Assembly (NCBI GenBank): GCA_012861695.1
Contig: JAAOOA010001121.1
Coordinates: 1 to 64,000 of the forward strand
Direction of reading: 5' to 3'
Length of the DNA stretch: 64,000 bases
Source: Trematomus loennbergii
Lineage: Eukaryota > Chordata > Actinopteri > Perciformes > Nototheniidae
The notes under the pieces are model-generated. The model saw only the letters and a program-made list of their open reading frames with translations, searched no databases and was not told the origin of the DNA. Numbering within the stretch: position 1 is the first letter of the stretch; each line of letters begins with the position of its first letter. Positions 48,747 to 58,050 of the stretch are shown here, in pieces. The translations under genes were made by a program, and so were the position numbers.

Positions 48747-49250
48747 AGTGGTGTAAAGTAACTAAGTTCATAAACTCAACAAGTACTATACTTGGGTACA
48801 ATTTTGAGATACTTGTACTTTATTTAAGTATTTCAATGTGTTGCTACTTTGTTCTTCTACTCCACTACAGTTCAGAGGTAAATGGTGTACTTCTACTCCA
48901 CTACATGTATTTAATAGCTTTAGTTACTTTACAGATGTGGATGAATGATGTGAAATATAATCAATGTTAAATCAGACTTTAGTTCCACCTGGAGTAAATT
49001 CACAAGCTACCCTGCAGTATACAAAGTCATTCAAACTAGCTGCACCTTTACCAGCTTTGAGAACACTTTCATGATCAATCATTATAAAACATATCATATA
49101 TATTATTCTGAAATGGACCAATCTGCACAACGACTACTTTTACTGTCGCTACTTTAACTATATTTTGATGAGAATACTTTTCTACTTTTACTTGAGGAAC
49201 ATTTTGAATGCAGGACTTCTACTTCTACTTTTACTCAAGTACAAGACCTG
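48747..49250. repeat. acttttactcc repeat, second copy
   Basis: Closely matches 39414-39914 in the block aatcagactttagttccacc to gaccaatctgcacaacgact. Its right end has expanded into a minisatellite. Confidence 0.65.
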
Positions 49251-49445
49251 AGTACTTCTACTTTTACTCAAGTACAAGACCTGAGTACTTCTACTTTTAC
49301 TCAAGTACAAGATCTGAGTACTTCTACTTTTACGAACAAGACCTGAGTACTTCTACTTTTACTCAAGTACAAGACCTGAGTACTTCTACTTTTACACTAG
49401 TACAAGATCTGAGTGCTTCTACTTTTACTCAAGTACAAGATATAT
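49210..49445. repeat. 36-bp minisatellite grown from a repeat end
   Basis: About six copies of gtacttctacttttactcaa followed by gtacaagacctga run head to tail. One unit has lost about a dozen bases. The other copy of the parent repeat (39414-39914) has only one such unit. Confidence 0.9.
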
Positions 49446-49450
49446 ACTTA

Positions 49451-50257
49451 TACCACCTCCGTTTATAGCCTATGAAAAAAACTATTTGAAAACGAAGGCT
49501 AAAGCTAACGTTAGCAGATAGTGACAATGTATGCTAGTTAGCTAGCTCAACGATAATATTGCGACAGGAACACTTTTCAGTGCACATCACGCTCTGCCGC
49601 TCCAACAGGGAGCTCTGCTCGGAACACCTGAACGGCCCGTTCTAACAGCTGTTCACCAGCGGTCCAGTCTGTGCCACAGTGACTCCGGACCGCACAGTTA
49701 ATATTAACGAACGCACCCGTAGGTAATGTAGTTGCTGAAGCTAGACCCTCATCCCGGAGCAGCAGAGCCTTATTATACATCCATGAGCAGAGCCGACAGG
49801 CAGGAAGACTCGAGCACACAGCTCTCGCTTCATTATAATATGTACAAAAAGAACACCATGCGTGTCATGATGGCACATAACAGCTCGCGACCGCAGATTA
49901 CTCCGGGTCCCAGACCCCCCCCATACCCCAAAAATATTTTTATTGCAGATCTACATGAATCACACAAACTACCTATTTTGGATTCAAAACGGCGAATTTC
50001 GCCGAAAGGTGACAAATTTGCATCCCTGAAAAGCACTTTATTTATGTTGTATGTTTTTGTATTTAATCAACCTGTGTTTGTTCGATTTATTCATGTGCAA
50101 TGCTAGAATTAGTGAAGCTTACACAGGCACGGGTAGGGATGGGTATCGTTAAGGTTTTAACGGTACTACTACTTTTATCGATACCGCTTATCGGTCCGGT
50201 CTTTTAACTGTACTTTTATCGGTTCTTTTGGAGAGAAAAATGAGGTAAACTAACTAT
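49451..50257. other. Unassigned, partly GC-rich; hAT-like end near 50137
   Basis: 49560-49820 is GC-rich with several CpGs and could be an old 5' exon or promoter, but nothing is recognisable. At about 50137 the phrase agggatgggtatcg, followed by cggtact and atcgata blocks, resembles the end of a common hAT-type repeat. No partner end found. Confidence 0.35.
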
Positions 50258-50392
50258 ATGTTGTATGTCAGGGACTACGGATGGAAATTAGCTCAAAACT
50301 ACAATCCGGCATATTTACACTTGAAGCATTATTTGTCTAAAGTGTTCATTAATGTGCATTGTCCCTATTCAAATAAACGATTAAATGAAAAT
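50258..50392. repeat. Repeat shared with 31928-32170
   Basis: The phrases ggactacggatggaaattag and gtgcattgtccctattcaaa match the other copy, which is split by an inserted LINE-type tail. This copy gives the unsplit state. Confidence 0.65.
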
Positions 50393-50535
50393 AAACAAAT
50401 TGTGAACAAAACTAACTTTGCTTTTTATTTAAATTAAATGCATAATATTTCACATCAAAAGAAACAACAACGTTTTAACAAATCGTATTAAATAATCTGA
50501 TGACAGAACTGTGAACAGAATAGCTGAAACTTTAA

Positions 50536-51712
50536 CCTCTTAAGCACGGCGGTCCCCCATTGGACCCCTCCCACCGTTTTTTTTCTCGAGATAATGTCTC
50601 AGGGCTTCTTAACATTTATGAAACTATTAATGTGTAGCACCAGATTAACGGGAAGAATCTCAGCTAACTGAAGATATGAACCATTTTACCAAAACAAAAC
50701 ACAAGTCTCATAAGAAACGTCTAAATGACCCCTGAGCGGAAAAAATTGAACGCACTGCGGCACACAATTCAAGATAAAGATACCCTTATTACTTATCGTA
50801 GCTGCACATACAATATAGCCGATTAAAGCTGAGACTCCACAGATTATTTAGGTATAGTATCATCACTGAGCGATCCGAACTTGCGACAGGGGAAGCAAAC
50901 ACAGACATCACAACACGTACCTTTACGGAGCTTTTACAGCAGATCGTCTCACCGTAGCTGTCAATTAGGTCAAAAGACGTGTTCAATGGCATTAAAACGA
51001 GAAAAAAAAAATGCTACAACTGTTGATCCATAGGTTGATAATGTACCTGTGCCTTTGAAAAAATGATTTATAATCCATAATTCCATTTTTATGTAAAAAT
51101 CGGAGCGGAAAGGTTAGCTGCTAATGGTAGCCACCAGAGTGTATGCAGCTTCCGGTTTTGGTAACGCGTCACTCTCACTCCTTATTTGTTAACGTTTTGG
51201 TGTGTATATAACTTTCCCTCGATTCCATTGGCTCTAGCGGTTATAAAGAGATTTCATTCATCAAAATCGAGCAAGGGGGGCCAGAGATAGGTCAAATCCA
51301 CCCAAATGACCCCAGAAGTGGGTTTTTTTGGCTAAATCTCTCTAAAAAGGTCAAATTTCACTTGTTTGCATCAGTCTTGATACAGGGTACTTATTATATG
51401 TTGTACTTTGGATTCCTAAAGCTTTTAGTCTACTAACCCATCATCCAAGGGTAGTTTTCACTATCTGTAAAAAATAATTTTTGGACGGACACTATAATTT
51501 ACAGTTTTTTACTATGTAAAATCTGAATTTTCTTTAAAATAAAAAACATTTATATTGATTCTGACACTTCTACATCCAACTCACAGATGTAACCTTGCTT
51601 TGATAAAAGAAATTATTCATATAACCCTTTTAGAAGTTAAGTTGTAGTCATTTGTTTTGGGCATGTCATTTTCGAGCCTGAAACATGAAAAACAGGCTAG
51701 GTGCTTAACAGG
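50536..51712. mobile_element. TTAA-target element, copy 1 (1177 bp)
   Basis: Ends cctcttaagcacgg and, at the right, gtgcttaacagg, flanked by TTAA at 50532-50535 and 51713-51716. No transposase. Near-identical to 52539-53716. Confidence 0.8.
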
Positions 51713-51716
51713 TTAA

Positions 51717-52534
51717 AAAACTGGAGAACAAAATTCCACTCCGAGACTCGAACCCGACCATCTCGGATGTCTGACCCACACTTAGAACATTACTCTACAA
51801 GCAGATTGTAGTCATTTTAGTTTGAAAGATATAACTCTGGAGTAGCCTACACCCAGTGCAGCGTCGAAGTGCGCATATTTTACGTATTTAATCATATATT
51901 TTCGTATATAAGGGGTAGAAATATGATTCAGATAACCACATAAATATGTGGTTACATTTTCAATGTATATTGTCTTGTATAAATTAAGTTATACTCCAAG
52001 GCATGTTTATGTTAAATAGTGTATATCATTACAAACAGCAGAGGGCAGTATAGGACGCGGAAAGGCCTCAGTGCGCGGTAAAGTAAGTGTTGTTATTATG
52101 TGTCTGCCGCAGACTTGGCATTCTGGCTAGAAAGGCAGCAACGTTCCCTCTGCTTCATTCATTTCTCCTGTTCAACAGGTTAGTAGTGTGTACAAAGATT
52201 ATGTCATATTTCGATCTAAGAAGTGTGTTTGAAACTGTTTTATGTATAGTTTAATGTGTCATTATGTGAGCTAGTTCGGCTCCACTACAGTGGCTAATGG
52301 CGTCCGCTAGCTTCTTTAGCACAGGCTATCGCTCCCTGAATAATGTAGGACTCAAACTACTATGTTACTAGGTGTATGACTCCCTTGCACTAGTTTGGCT
52401 TACATTTCAAGTGTATTCTGCTTGTATAAATATGTGAAATGCTGGTCTGAGTTCATAATTGTTCATAGTATTGAAATGCTAATAGCGCTAATGCTATGCT
52501 AATATTGTGCCTATCAGTGTACACCAGAGCCAGG
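51717..52534. other. Unique spacer between two TTAA elements
   Basis: It includes a CTCF-like motif, acagcagagggcagt at 52035-52049, in a locally GC-richer stretch (52030-52170). No exon called. Confidence 0.35.
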
Positions 52535-52538
52535 TTAA

Positions 52539-53716
52539 CCTCTTAAGCACGGCGGTCCCCCATTGGACCCCTCCCACCGTTTTTTTTTCGAGATAATGTC
52601 CCAGGGCTTCTTAACATTTATGAAACTATTAATGTGTAGCACCAGATTAACGGGAAGAATCTCAGCTAACTGAAGATATGAACCATTTTTACCAAAACAA
52701 AACACAAGTCTCATAAGAAGCGTCTAAATGACCCCAGAGCGAAAATATTCTAATGCACTGCGGCACACAATTCAAGATAAAAATACACTTATTACTTATC
52801 GTAGCTGCACATACAATATAGCCGATTAAAGCTGAGACTCCACTGATTATTTAGGTATAGTATCATCACTGAGCGATCCGAACTTGCGACAGGGGAAGCA
52901 AACACAGACATCACAACACGTACCTTTACGGAGCTTTTACGGCAGATCGTCTCACCGTAGCTGTCAATTAGGTCAAAAGACGTGTTCAATGGCATTAAAA
53001 CGAAAAAAAAAATGCTACAACTGTTGATCCATAGGTTGATAATGTACCTGTGCCTTTGAAAAAATGATTTATAATCCATAATTCCATTTTTATGTAAAAA
53101 TCGGAGCGGAAAAGTTAGCTGCTAATGGTAGCCACCAGAGTGTATGCAGCTTCCGGTTTTGGTAACGCGTCACTCTCACTCCTTATTTGTTAACGTTTTG
53201 GTGTGTGTATATAACTTTCCCTCGATTCCATTGGCTCTAGCGGTTATAAGGAGATTTCATTCATCAAAATCGACCAAGGGGGGCCAGAGATAGGTCAAAT
53301 CCACCCAAATGACCCCAGAAGTGGTTTCTTTTTGCTAAACCTCTCTAAAAAGGTCAAATGTCACTTGTTTTGCATCAATCTTGAAACAGGGTAGTTATTA
53401 TATGTTGTACTTTGGATTCCTAAAGCTTTTAGTCTACTAACCCATCATCCAAGGGTAGTTTTCACTATAAGTAAAAAATAATTTTTGGACGGACACTATA
53501 ATTTACAATTTTTTACTATGTCAAATCTGAATTTTCTTTAAAATAAAAAACATCTATATTGATTCTGACTTTTCTACATCCAACTCACAGGTTTATCATT
53601 ACTTTGAGAATAAAGATTATTAATTTAACCCTTTTAGAAGGGAAGATATGGTCATTTGTTCTGGGAATGTCATTTTCGAGCCTGAGACCTGAAAAACAGG
53701 CTCAGGGCTTAAGAGG
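52539..53716. mobile_element. TTAA-target element, copy 2 (1178 bp)
   Basis: Ends cctcttaagcacgg and gggcttaagagg, flanked by TTAA at 52535-52538 and 53717-53720. Same orientation as copy 1, 2.0 kb apart. piggyBac-type or Kolobok-type mobilisation is inferred from the TTAA. Confidence 0.85.
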
Positions 53717-53763
53717 TTAAAGGGAGTACCGGGTTGTGTGTGTTATCACTGTATTATATACTG

Positions 53764-54009
53764 TGTGACGACCCCTGCTTTACTGTCTCCTGTGGTGTGT
53801 GTGCATGGCCCTTTAATGTTCTCCCTCTGTTGTGTCAGCACTGATTGAGGACACCTGTCTGCTGGCACCAGAGGATTGCCTTTTTTGGCTTTTTCCTTTG
53901 TGTTAGTTTTTCTTTGTTTATGACAAACTTTTGTTAATAAATATGTTTTTCATACATGTTCTTGTCCTTTCCCACGCTTTTTGTTATGGCCAAGAGCCAG
54001 GCCATGACA
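53764..54009 (+). repeat. 5' LTR (246 bp, with a ~70-bp gap)
   Basis: Matches the 3' LTR almost base for base, except that it lacks about 70 bases present there (between cagaggattg and ccttttttggc). An aataaa lies in the phrase gttaataaatatg. Confidence 0.9.
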
Positions 54010-54011
54010 GA

Positions 54012-54029
54012 TGGGGGCTCGTCCGGGAT
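54012..54029 (+). other. Primer-binding site, proline tRNA
   Basis: The sequence tgggggctcgtccgggat is the exact complement of the 3' end of tRNA-Pro, two bases after the 5' LTR. It is the classical start site for minus-strand DNA synthesis. Confidence 0.9.
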
Positions 54030-54192
54030 GGTGAGTTAGTGGGGAACTCCAATCAGAACATTAGTGTTGTTCCACTTTGGACGCATAATAAGTGTGGTGG
54101 TATCTGTCCGGTTGTTTTTGTGTTTTTTCTTTCTCATCTCTCGGTTTAAAGGTCCGGTGTTGTGTTCCGGTGAGGGGTCGTTGGAAGTTAAT

Positions 54193-55372
54193 ATGGCTGA
54201 CGTAGAGGCATTTATTGAAGCTCCGTCTCAGGAGTTGCTTGGTACTTTTTCAAGAGAGCAGCTGCTCTTAATTGCTGAGCATTTCTCTGTGTCTATTGTC
54301 GGGGATAGAAGGGTGAAAGACAACATAAAGGACTCTATAGTGTCGACGTTAAGGGAGACGGGAGTTTTTGCTGCAAAGGAAGAGGGGTTTTGTTAAAACC
54401 TCGTTTTCAGGCAAGTGCACTTTCTTTTGAGCAGCAGAGGGAAATGTTGTTGTTGCAGCAGGAACACGAAAAATAAAGTAACGTGACCGGAACATGACAG
54501 AGTAAAGTATGAAAGTGACCGGGAACATGACAAAAGGAAGTATGAGTTGGGAATTGAAAAGGAAATCACAGTGGAGCGGATGCGACAAGAATCTGAGAAA
54601 GCCAAGATAGAGTTGGAGGGACATCGTCTGGCTATTCTCAGAGATGGCGCGTTGTCCGGTGAGGGGCAGGGTGAACAGGTGACCAGGTCTCCTCATCGCT
54701 TTGATATTGGTAACCTGCGCTTGCTGCCTCACTTTAATGAAAGTGATCCTGACACGTTTTTTTTGTTATTTGAACGTGTAGCTAGGGCTAGAGAGTGGCC
54801 TGATGCGGACTGCGCTTGATGCTTCAGTGTGTTCTCACAGGAAGAGCGCAGTCTGCATATTCCTCCTTATGTCTGGAAGATAGCTCTAGCTATAGTAAAA
54901 TAAAATCAGCGGTGCTTAGAGCATATGAACTGGTGCCAGAGGCCTATCGACAGCGTTTTAGGTTCTTTGAGCAAAAACAAGATCAAACATATGTGGAGAT
55001 GGCGAGGGATTTGTCTGTTCATTTTAAGCGTTGGTTAACTGCTCTTGAAATCGATTCTTTTGACGATTTGTGTGAACTCATGATTTTGGAACAGTTCAAA
55101 AATATTCTTCCTGACAAGATTGCTACCTACATAACAGAGCACAAGTTCATTTCCGCGGCTGGAGCTGCTGTGGCAGCTGATGAGTTTGTGTTGCTTCATA
55201 AGAGCAGGTTCGGAGGGCGCTCTGGGGCACTAACTGTTTGTGAAGGAAATAGAAAGGAGTTGGGATGGATCCAAGGAAATTGAGTTTGGTCAAATCTGAT
55301 GTGGATAAAAACAACGATATTGCCACTACTGTCGTGAAAAAGGCCATTGGAAGGCAGAATGTCCTGCGATTA
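54193..55372 (+). pseudogene. LTR-element gag, three frames, with one zinc knuckle
   Basis: The ATG at 54193 opens MADVEAFIEAPSQELLGTFS. A shift near 54390 and another near 54810 break the frame. The next parts (54547-54819, 54816-55283) contain HRFDIGNLRLLPHFNESDPD, LTGRAQSAYSSL and a capsid-like helical block (AYRQRFRFFEQKQDQTYVEM), of the Gypsy type related to SCAN domains. A CCHC knuckle, CHYCREKGHWKAEC, is intact at 55321-55362 but in another frame. Gag would form the particle and bind RNA. Confidence 0.8.
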
Positions 55373-55416
55373 GAGCAAAATCTGAGGGAGGAAGATGTTT
55401 TGTTGGGCCTGTTGCG

Positions 55417-56169
55417 TTGGCTGTGCCTGTGAAAAGCTGCTGTGTTGCCGATGTGCTTAAATCCCACTTATGTGGATCTGAGGTTTTGGCATCTTATGCT
55501 CCATTTATACGAGACGGCTTGGTGTCATTGGTAGGTAGTGATGTCAGAGTTCCAATCAAAATCTTGCGGGACACAGGGGCTTTTGACTCCTATATTGTTG
55601 ACTCTGTTTTGCCGTTGTCTGGTGAAAGTGACACAGGTGACACAGTTCTGAGTTGGGGGATGGGATTAAAAGTTTTTCCTATTCCTGTTCATAAGGTGTA
55701 TATTGACTGTGACCTTGTTAAAGGTGAAGTAGCTGTTGGTGTACGTCCAGCTTTGCCAATCGAGGGGATACATTTTATTCTGGGCAACGGTTTGGCAGGT
55801 GGCAGAATCTGGACTGATGTTCCCCCTGCGCCTTTAGTGACTGGTGGTCTGATTGAGTCTGGGTTTGAGGAGAGCTCTACAGTGGTGCCAGGGGTCACGT
55901 CCTCCTGCGTGATCACGCGTGCTATGGCCAAAACTATGCTGTTTAGAAACCAGAAGGCCAAGCATTGCTCCACTGGTCAAAGTGGTCGTGGTGGCGGCGG
56001 CTTTGATGGTGGTCGTGGTGGCGGCGGCTTGATGGTCGTGGCGGCGGCGTTGATGATGGCGGCGGCGTTGATGGTGGTGTGGCGGCAGCGGCAGCAGGGG
56101 TCGAGGACGTGGCAAGGAAATGTTCTGTTATCGGTGTGGAGACCAAGGACATATGGCCAGGGACTGTGA
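55417..56169 (+). CDS. LTR-element aspartic protease with RGG-like tail
   Basis: The 250-codon frame has the catalytic phrase [14 protein letters not shown] (DTGA at 55570-55581) near residue 52 and a later flap and core part ending [14 protein letters not shown] near 130. This is a retropepsin. It continues to [11 protein letters not shown], a usual end of the Gypsy protease region, and then runs into glycine- and arginine-rich codons ([16 protein letters not shown]) from 55980. In autonomous relatives reverse transcriptase would follow here. The frame is lost in the GGC/GGT-rich run before the zinc knuckles. Its real start should lie in the gag frame upstream. Confidence 0.75.
   Translation: MAVPVKSCCVADVLKSHLCGSEVLASYAPFIRDGLVSLVGSDVRVPIKILRDTGAFDSYIVDSVLPLSGESDTGDTVLSWGMGLKVFPIPVHKVYIDCDLVKGEVAVGVRPALPIEGIHFILGNGLAGGRIWTDVPPAPLVTGGLIESGFEESSTVVPGVTSSCVITRAMAKTMLFRNQKAKHCSTGQSGRGGGGFDGGRGGGGLMVVAAALMMAAALMVVWRQRQQGSRTWQGNVLLSVWRPRTYGQGL
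55980..56098. repeat. GGC/GGT-rich tandem stretch
   Basis: Imperfect repeats of ggtggcggcggcttgatggt. In one frame they encode RGGGG units. Slippage here probably caused the shift between the protease and the knuckle frames. Confidence 0.8.
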
Positions 56170-56440
56170 CCAAACTGAGGATGTGTGCTACAACTGCAAC
56201 AAACCAGGCCACATGGCTCGTGACTGTGGGCATGCCAACGACCGGAGGTGCTACTTCTGCGGTGGGCTTGGTCACATCTGGAGACGTTGTAATAAGGTGA
56301 AATGTTACAGGTGTGGCGACATTGGCCACGTTGCGGGGCATTGCAGTAAACCAGTGAGGCTAACGGCTACAACTGCAGAAAAGCGGACCATCTGTTAACA
56401 GTTTGCCCCGAGGAAAATGTGCATAACTTATATCTTTGAC
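56093..56440 (+). pseudogene. CNBP-like CCHC zinc-knuckle array captured in an LTR element
   Basis: The frame reads RGRGRGKEM and then four intact CCHC knuckles: [14 protein letters not shown] (56126-56167), [14 protein letters not shown] (56186-56227), [14 protein letters not shown] (56249-56290) and [14 protein letters not shown] (56303-56344). Linkers DQTEDV, GHANDRR and NKVK match the linkers of the host protein CNBP in order. A fifth knuckle (56365-56406, [13 protein letters not shown]) is readable only after a one-base shift and has lost its first cysteine. Relative to CNBP, the first knuckle is missing and the third and fourth look fused into one. CNBP binds single-stranded G-rich nucleic acid. 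The role here is inferred at most as nucleic-acid binding. Confidence 0.8.
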
Positions 56441-56711
56441 TGTAATGTATTGTCTTTCATACTGTTTTGTAAATCTTTCTTGCTCTGCCCATCTTTTTAA
56501 AGTGTGCTTCTCAGGTACCTGGGTTGCTAAAGATGTGGCTGGGTGTTGGAGGCGCGGTTGGCAGAATGAGGGTTGTATGTTACAGTTGTTGGTTTTCTTT
56601 AAAATAGGGTACCTTATGTCTTTTGTTTTTGTTTTTCATTACTGGTTGGGTTTTTTTTTTTTTGGGATGGGGTTGGTTTGTTGTGCCGGTGGTCCTAGGG
56701 ACACCGACTTT
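56441..56711 (+). other. LTR-element 3' untranslated part
   Basis: T-rich and without a domain. It could contain the 3' UTR of a captured transcript or element sequence. It ends in gtcctagggacaccgacttt before the polypurine tract. Confidence 0.4.
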
Positions 56712-56723
56712 AAGGGGGGGGGG
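56712..56723 (+). other. Polypurine tract
   Basis: The run aaggggggggggg touches the 3' LTR and would prime plus-strand DNA synthesis. Confidence 0.85.
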
Positions 56724-57039
56724 TGTGACGACCCCTGCTTTACTGTCTCCTGTGGTGTGTGTGCATGGCCCTTTAATGTTCTCCCTCTGTTGTGTCAGCG
56801 CTGATTGAGGACACCTGTCTGCTGGCACCAGAGGATTGAAAGGCCTGAGCAGACTCTCGATCGCTCTCTCCCGCAGAGGACCTGACCACGGAGCAGCCAC
56901 GTTGCTTAGCCTTTTTTGGCTTTTTCCTTTGTGTTAGTTTTTCTTTGTTTATGACAAACTTTTGTTAATAAATATGTTTTTCATACATGTTCTTGTCCTT
57001 TCCCCACTTTTTGTTATGGCCAAGAGCCAGGCCATGACA
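56724..57039 (+). repeat. 3' LTR (316 bp)
   Basis: Starts tgtgacgacccctgc and ends gccatgaca. It has about 70 bases (aggcctgagcagactctcga onward) that the 5' LTR lacks. TG...CA ends. Confidence 0.9.
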
Positions 57040-57043
57040 ACTG

Positions 57044-57582
57044 TAAATTAAGAAGGCTTTAATCCTTCATAAAAATCATAATATGGCATGTGAATTTATT
57101 TCCATTTTTGATTAGAGACAAATACGTCATACAGTTATTTTGATTTGTTAAATCAACTTTTAAATGTACTTCTTATAACATGGCATGGTGTTACATGTCA
57201 AAATGTTCAGTAGTCTCTGGTCTTGCTAGAAATGCAAAGTCACTCACCTTAGAGCACTGTCTTATGAGATACTAAGCTTAGAAATCCGATTTTTGGAAAA
57301 CTTCAAAACTGTTGTGAAACAATGACTCATGTCATCCTTTTTTTTGGTGTTTCAGATTTGGTTCACCAAAGTCTTTGGTTCACAAAAGTAGTGAACCAAA
57401 AAAAAAAAATGAATTACACTATAGGCCTATATAAATGTGTTATTCATGTCTAAAATGAAAATGTGTAAATTAGAATTTGAAGTAAGTAAAATAGTTTTTT
57501 TTCAACCAACTATTTATGTTAACATAAGAAACTGTAAAATCTCAATATTTCCAATATCAGAACTTTTTCAACCAACTATTCA
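57044..57582. other. Unassigned AT-rich stretch
   Basis: No feature seen, apart from short duplicated phrases such as tttcaaccaactatt. Confidence 0.35.
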
Positions 57583-58023
57583 TTATACATGTAAAGACAG
57601 GGGAGCAGTGTCATGGTCTTTGTCTGTCTTCCAAGACTGTGGGTCTGGCTGCTGTGTAGGTGGGGGTGATGGTGCATGGGCTGCTGGTGGCTGTGTCGGA
57701 GGGAGGTAGGTGGGATTGTCCCGGGTTGATGCTGGTGGCTGTGTGGGAGGTACGTGTGCTAGGCGAGACTTCTTTGCTGGCTGGGTTGATCGTGATGGCT
57801 GTGGTGGAGGCCTTTGTACCGTGGTGTATCTTAATCTTGTGGCAGGCACAGATGGAGGTGGAGGCTGCTGTAGTGATGCTGGTCCTCTGGTCCTTGGTGG
57901 TGATGGCTGTGGTGGAGGTCTTTGAGCCACGGTAGATCTTGACCTGGGAGCCGGCACAGATGAAGGTTCTGGCTGCTGGATAAACACCGCCTGTGGGCCA
58001 CTAGGCCCAGGCAGCTGTGAAAT
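57583..58023 (-). CDS. Possible proline-rich terminal exon
   Basis: The minus strand has an acceptor tatgtttttttcag at about 58024 and then 146 open codons to a stop, rich in Pro, Gln, Ser and Arg. Repeated phrases include QRPPPQPSP, PPPPSVPATR and PTQPPA, from imperfect DNA repeats of about 100 bp. A disordered proline-rich tail is all that can be said. A repeated low-complexity sequence could keep a frame open by chance. The next feature on the left is an LTR element. Confidence 0.25.
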   Translation of the reverse strand: MSQLPGPSGPQAVFIQQPEPSSVPAPRSRSTVAQRPPPQPSPPRTRGPASLQQPPPPSVPATRLRYTTVQRPPPQPSRSTQPAKKSRLAHVPPTQPPASTRDNPTYLPPTQPPAAHAPSPPPTQQPDPQSWKTDKDHDTAPLSLHV

Positions 58024-58050
58024 CTGAAAAAAACATACCTTTACATTTAA

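Larger units (their letters stand above)
53764..57039 (+). mobile_element. Non-autonomous LTR retrotransposon with CNBP-like zinc knuckles
   Basis: It is bounded by LTRs starting tgtgacgacccctgc and ending gccatgaca, with the 4-bp TSD actg at 53760-53763 and 57040-57043. It has a primer-binding site for proline tRNA (54012-54029) and a polypurine tract (56712-56723). In order it encodes gag, one gag zinc knuckle, an aspartic protease, an RGG-like stretch and then a CNBP-like knuckle array. Reverse transcriptase, RNase H and integrase are absent; only about 770 bases lie between the protease and the right LTR. Gag and protease look Ty3/Gypsy-like. Several frameshifts exist, so this copy is dead now. 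Confidence 0.85.

Noticed and set aside
55834..56341. Minus-strand His- and Pro-rich frames
   Set aside because: They are antisense of the GGC/GGT-rich run and zinc knuckles in the LTR element.
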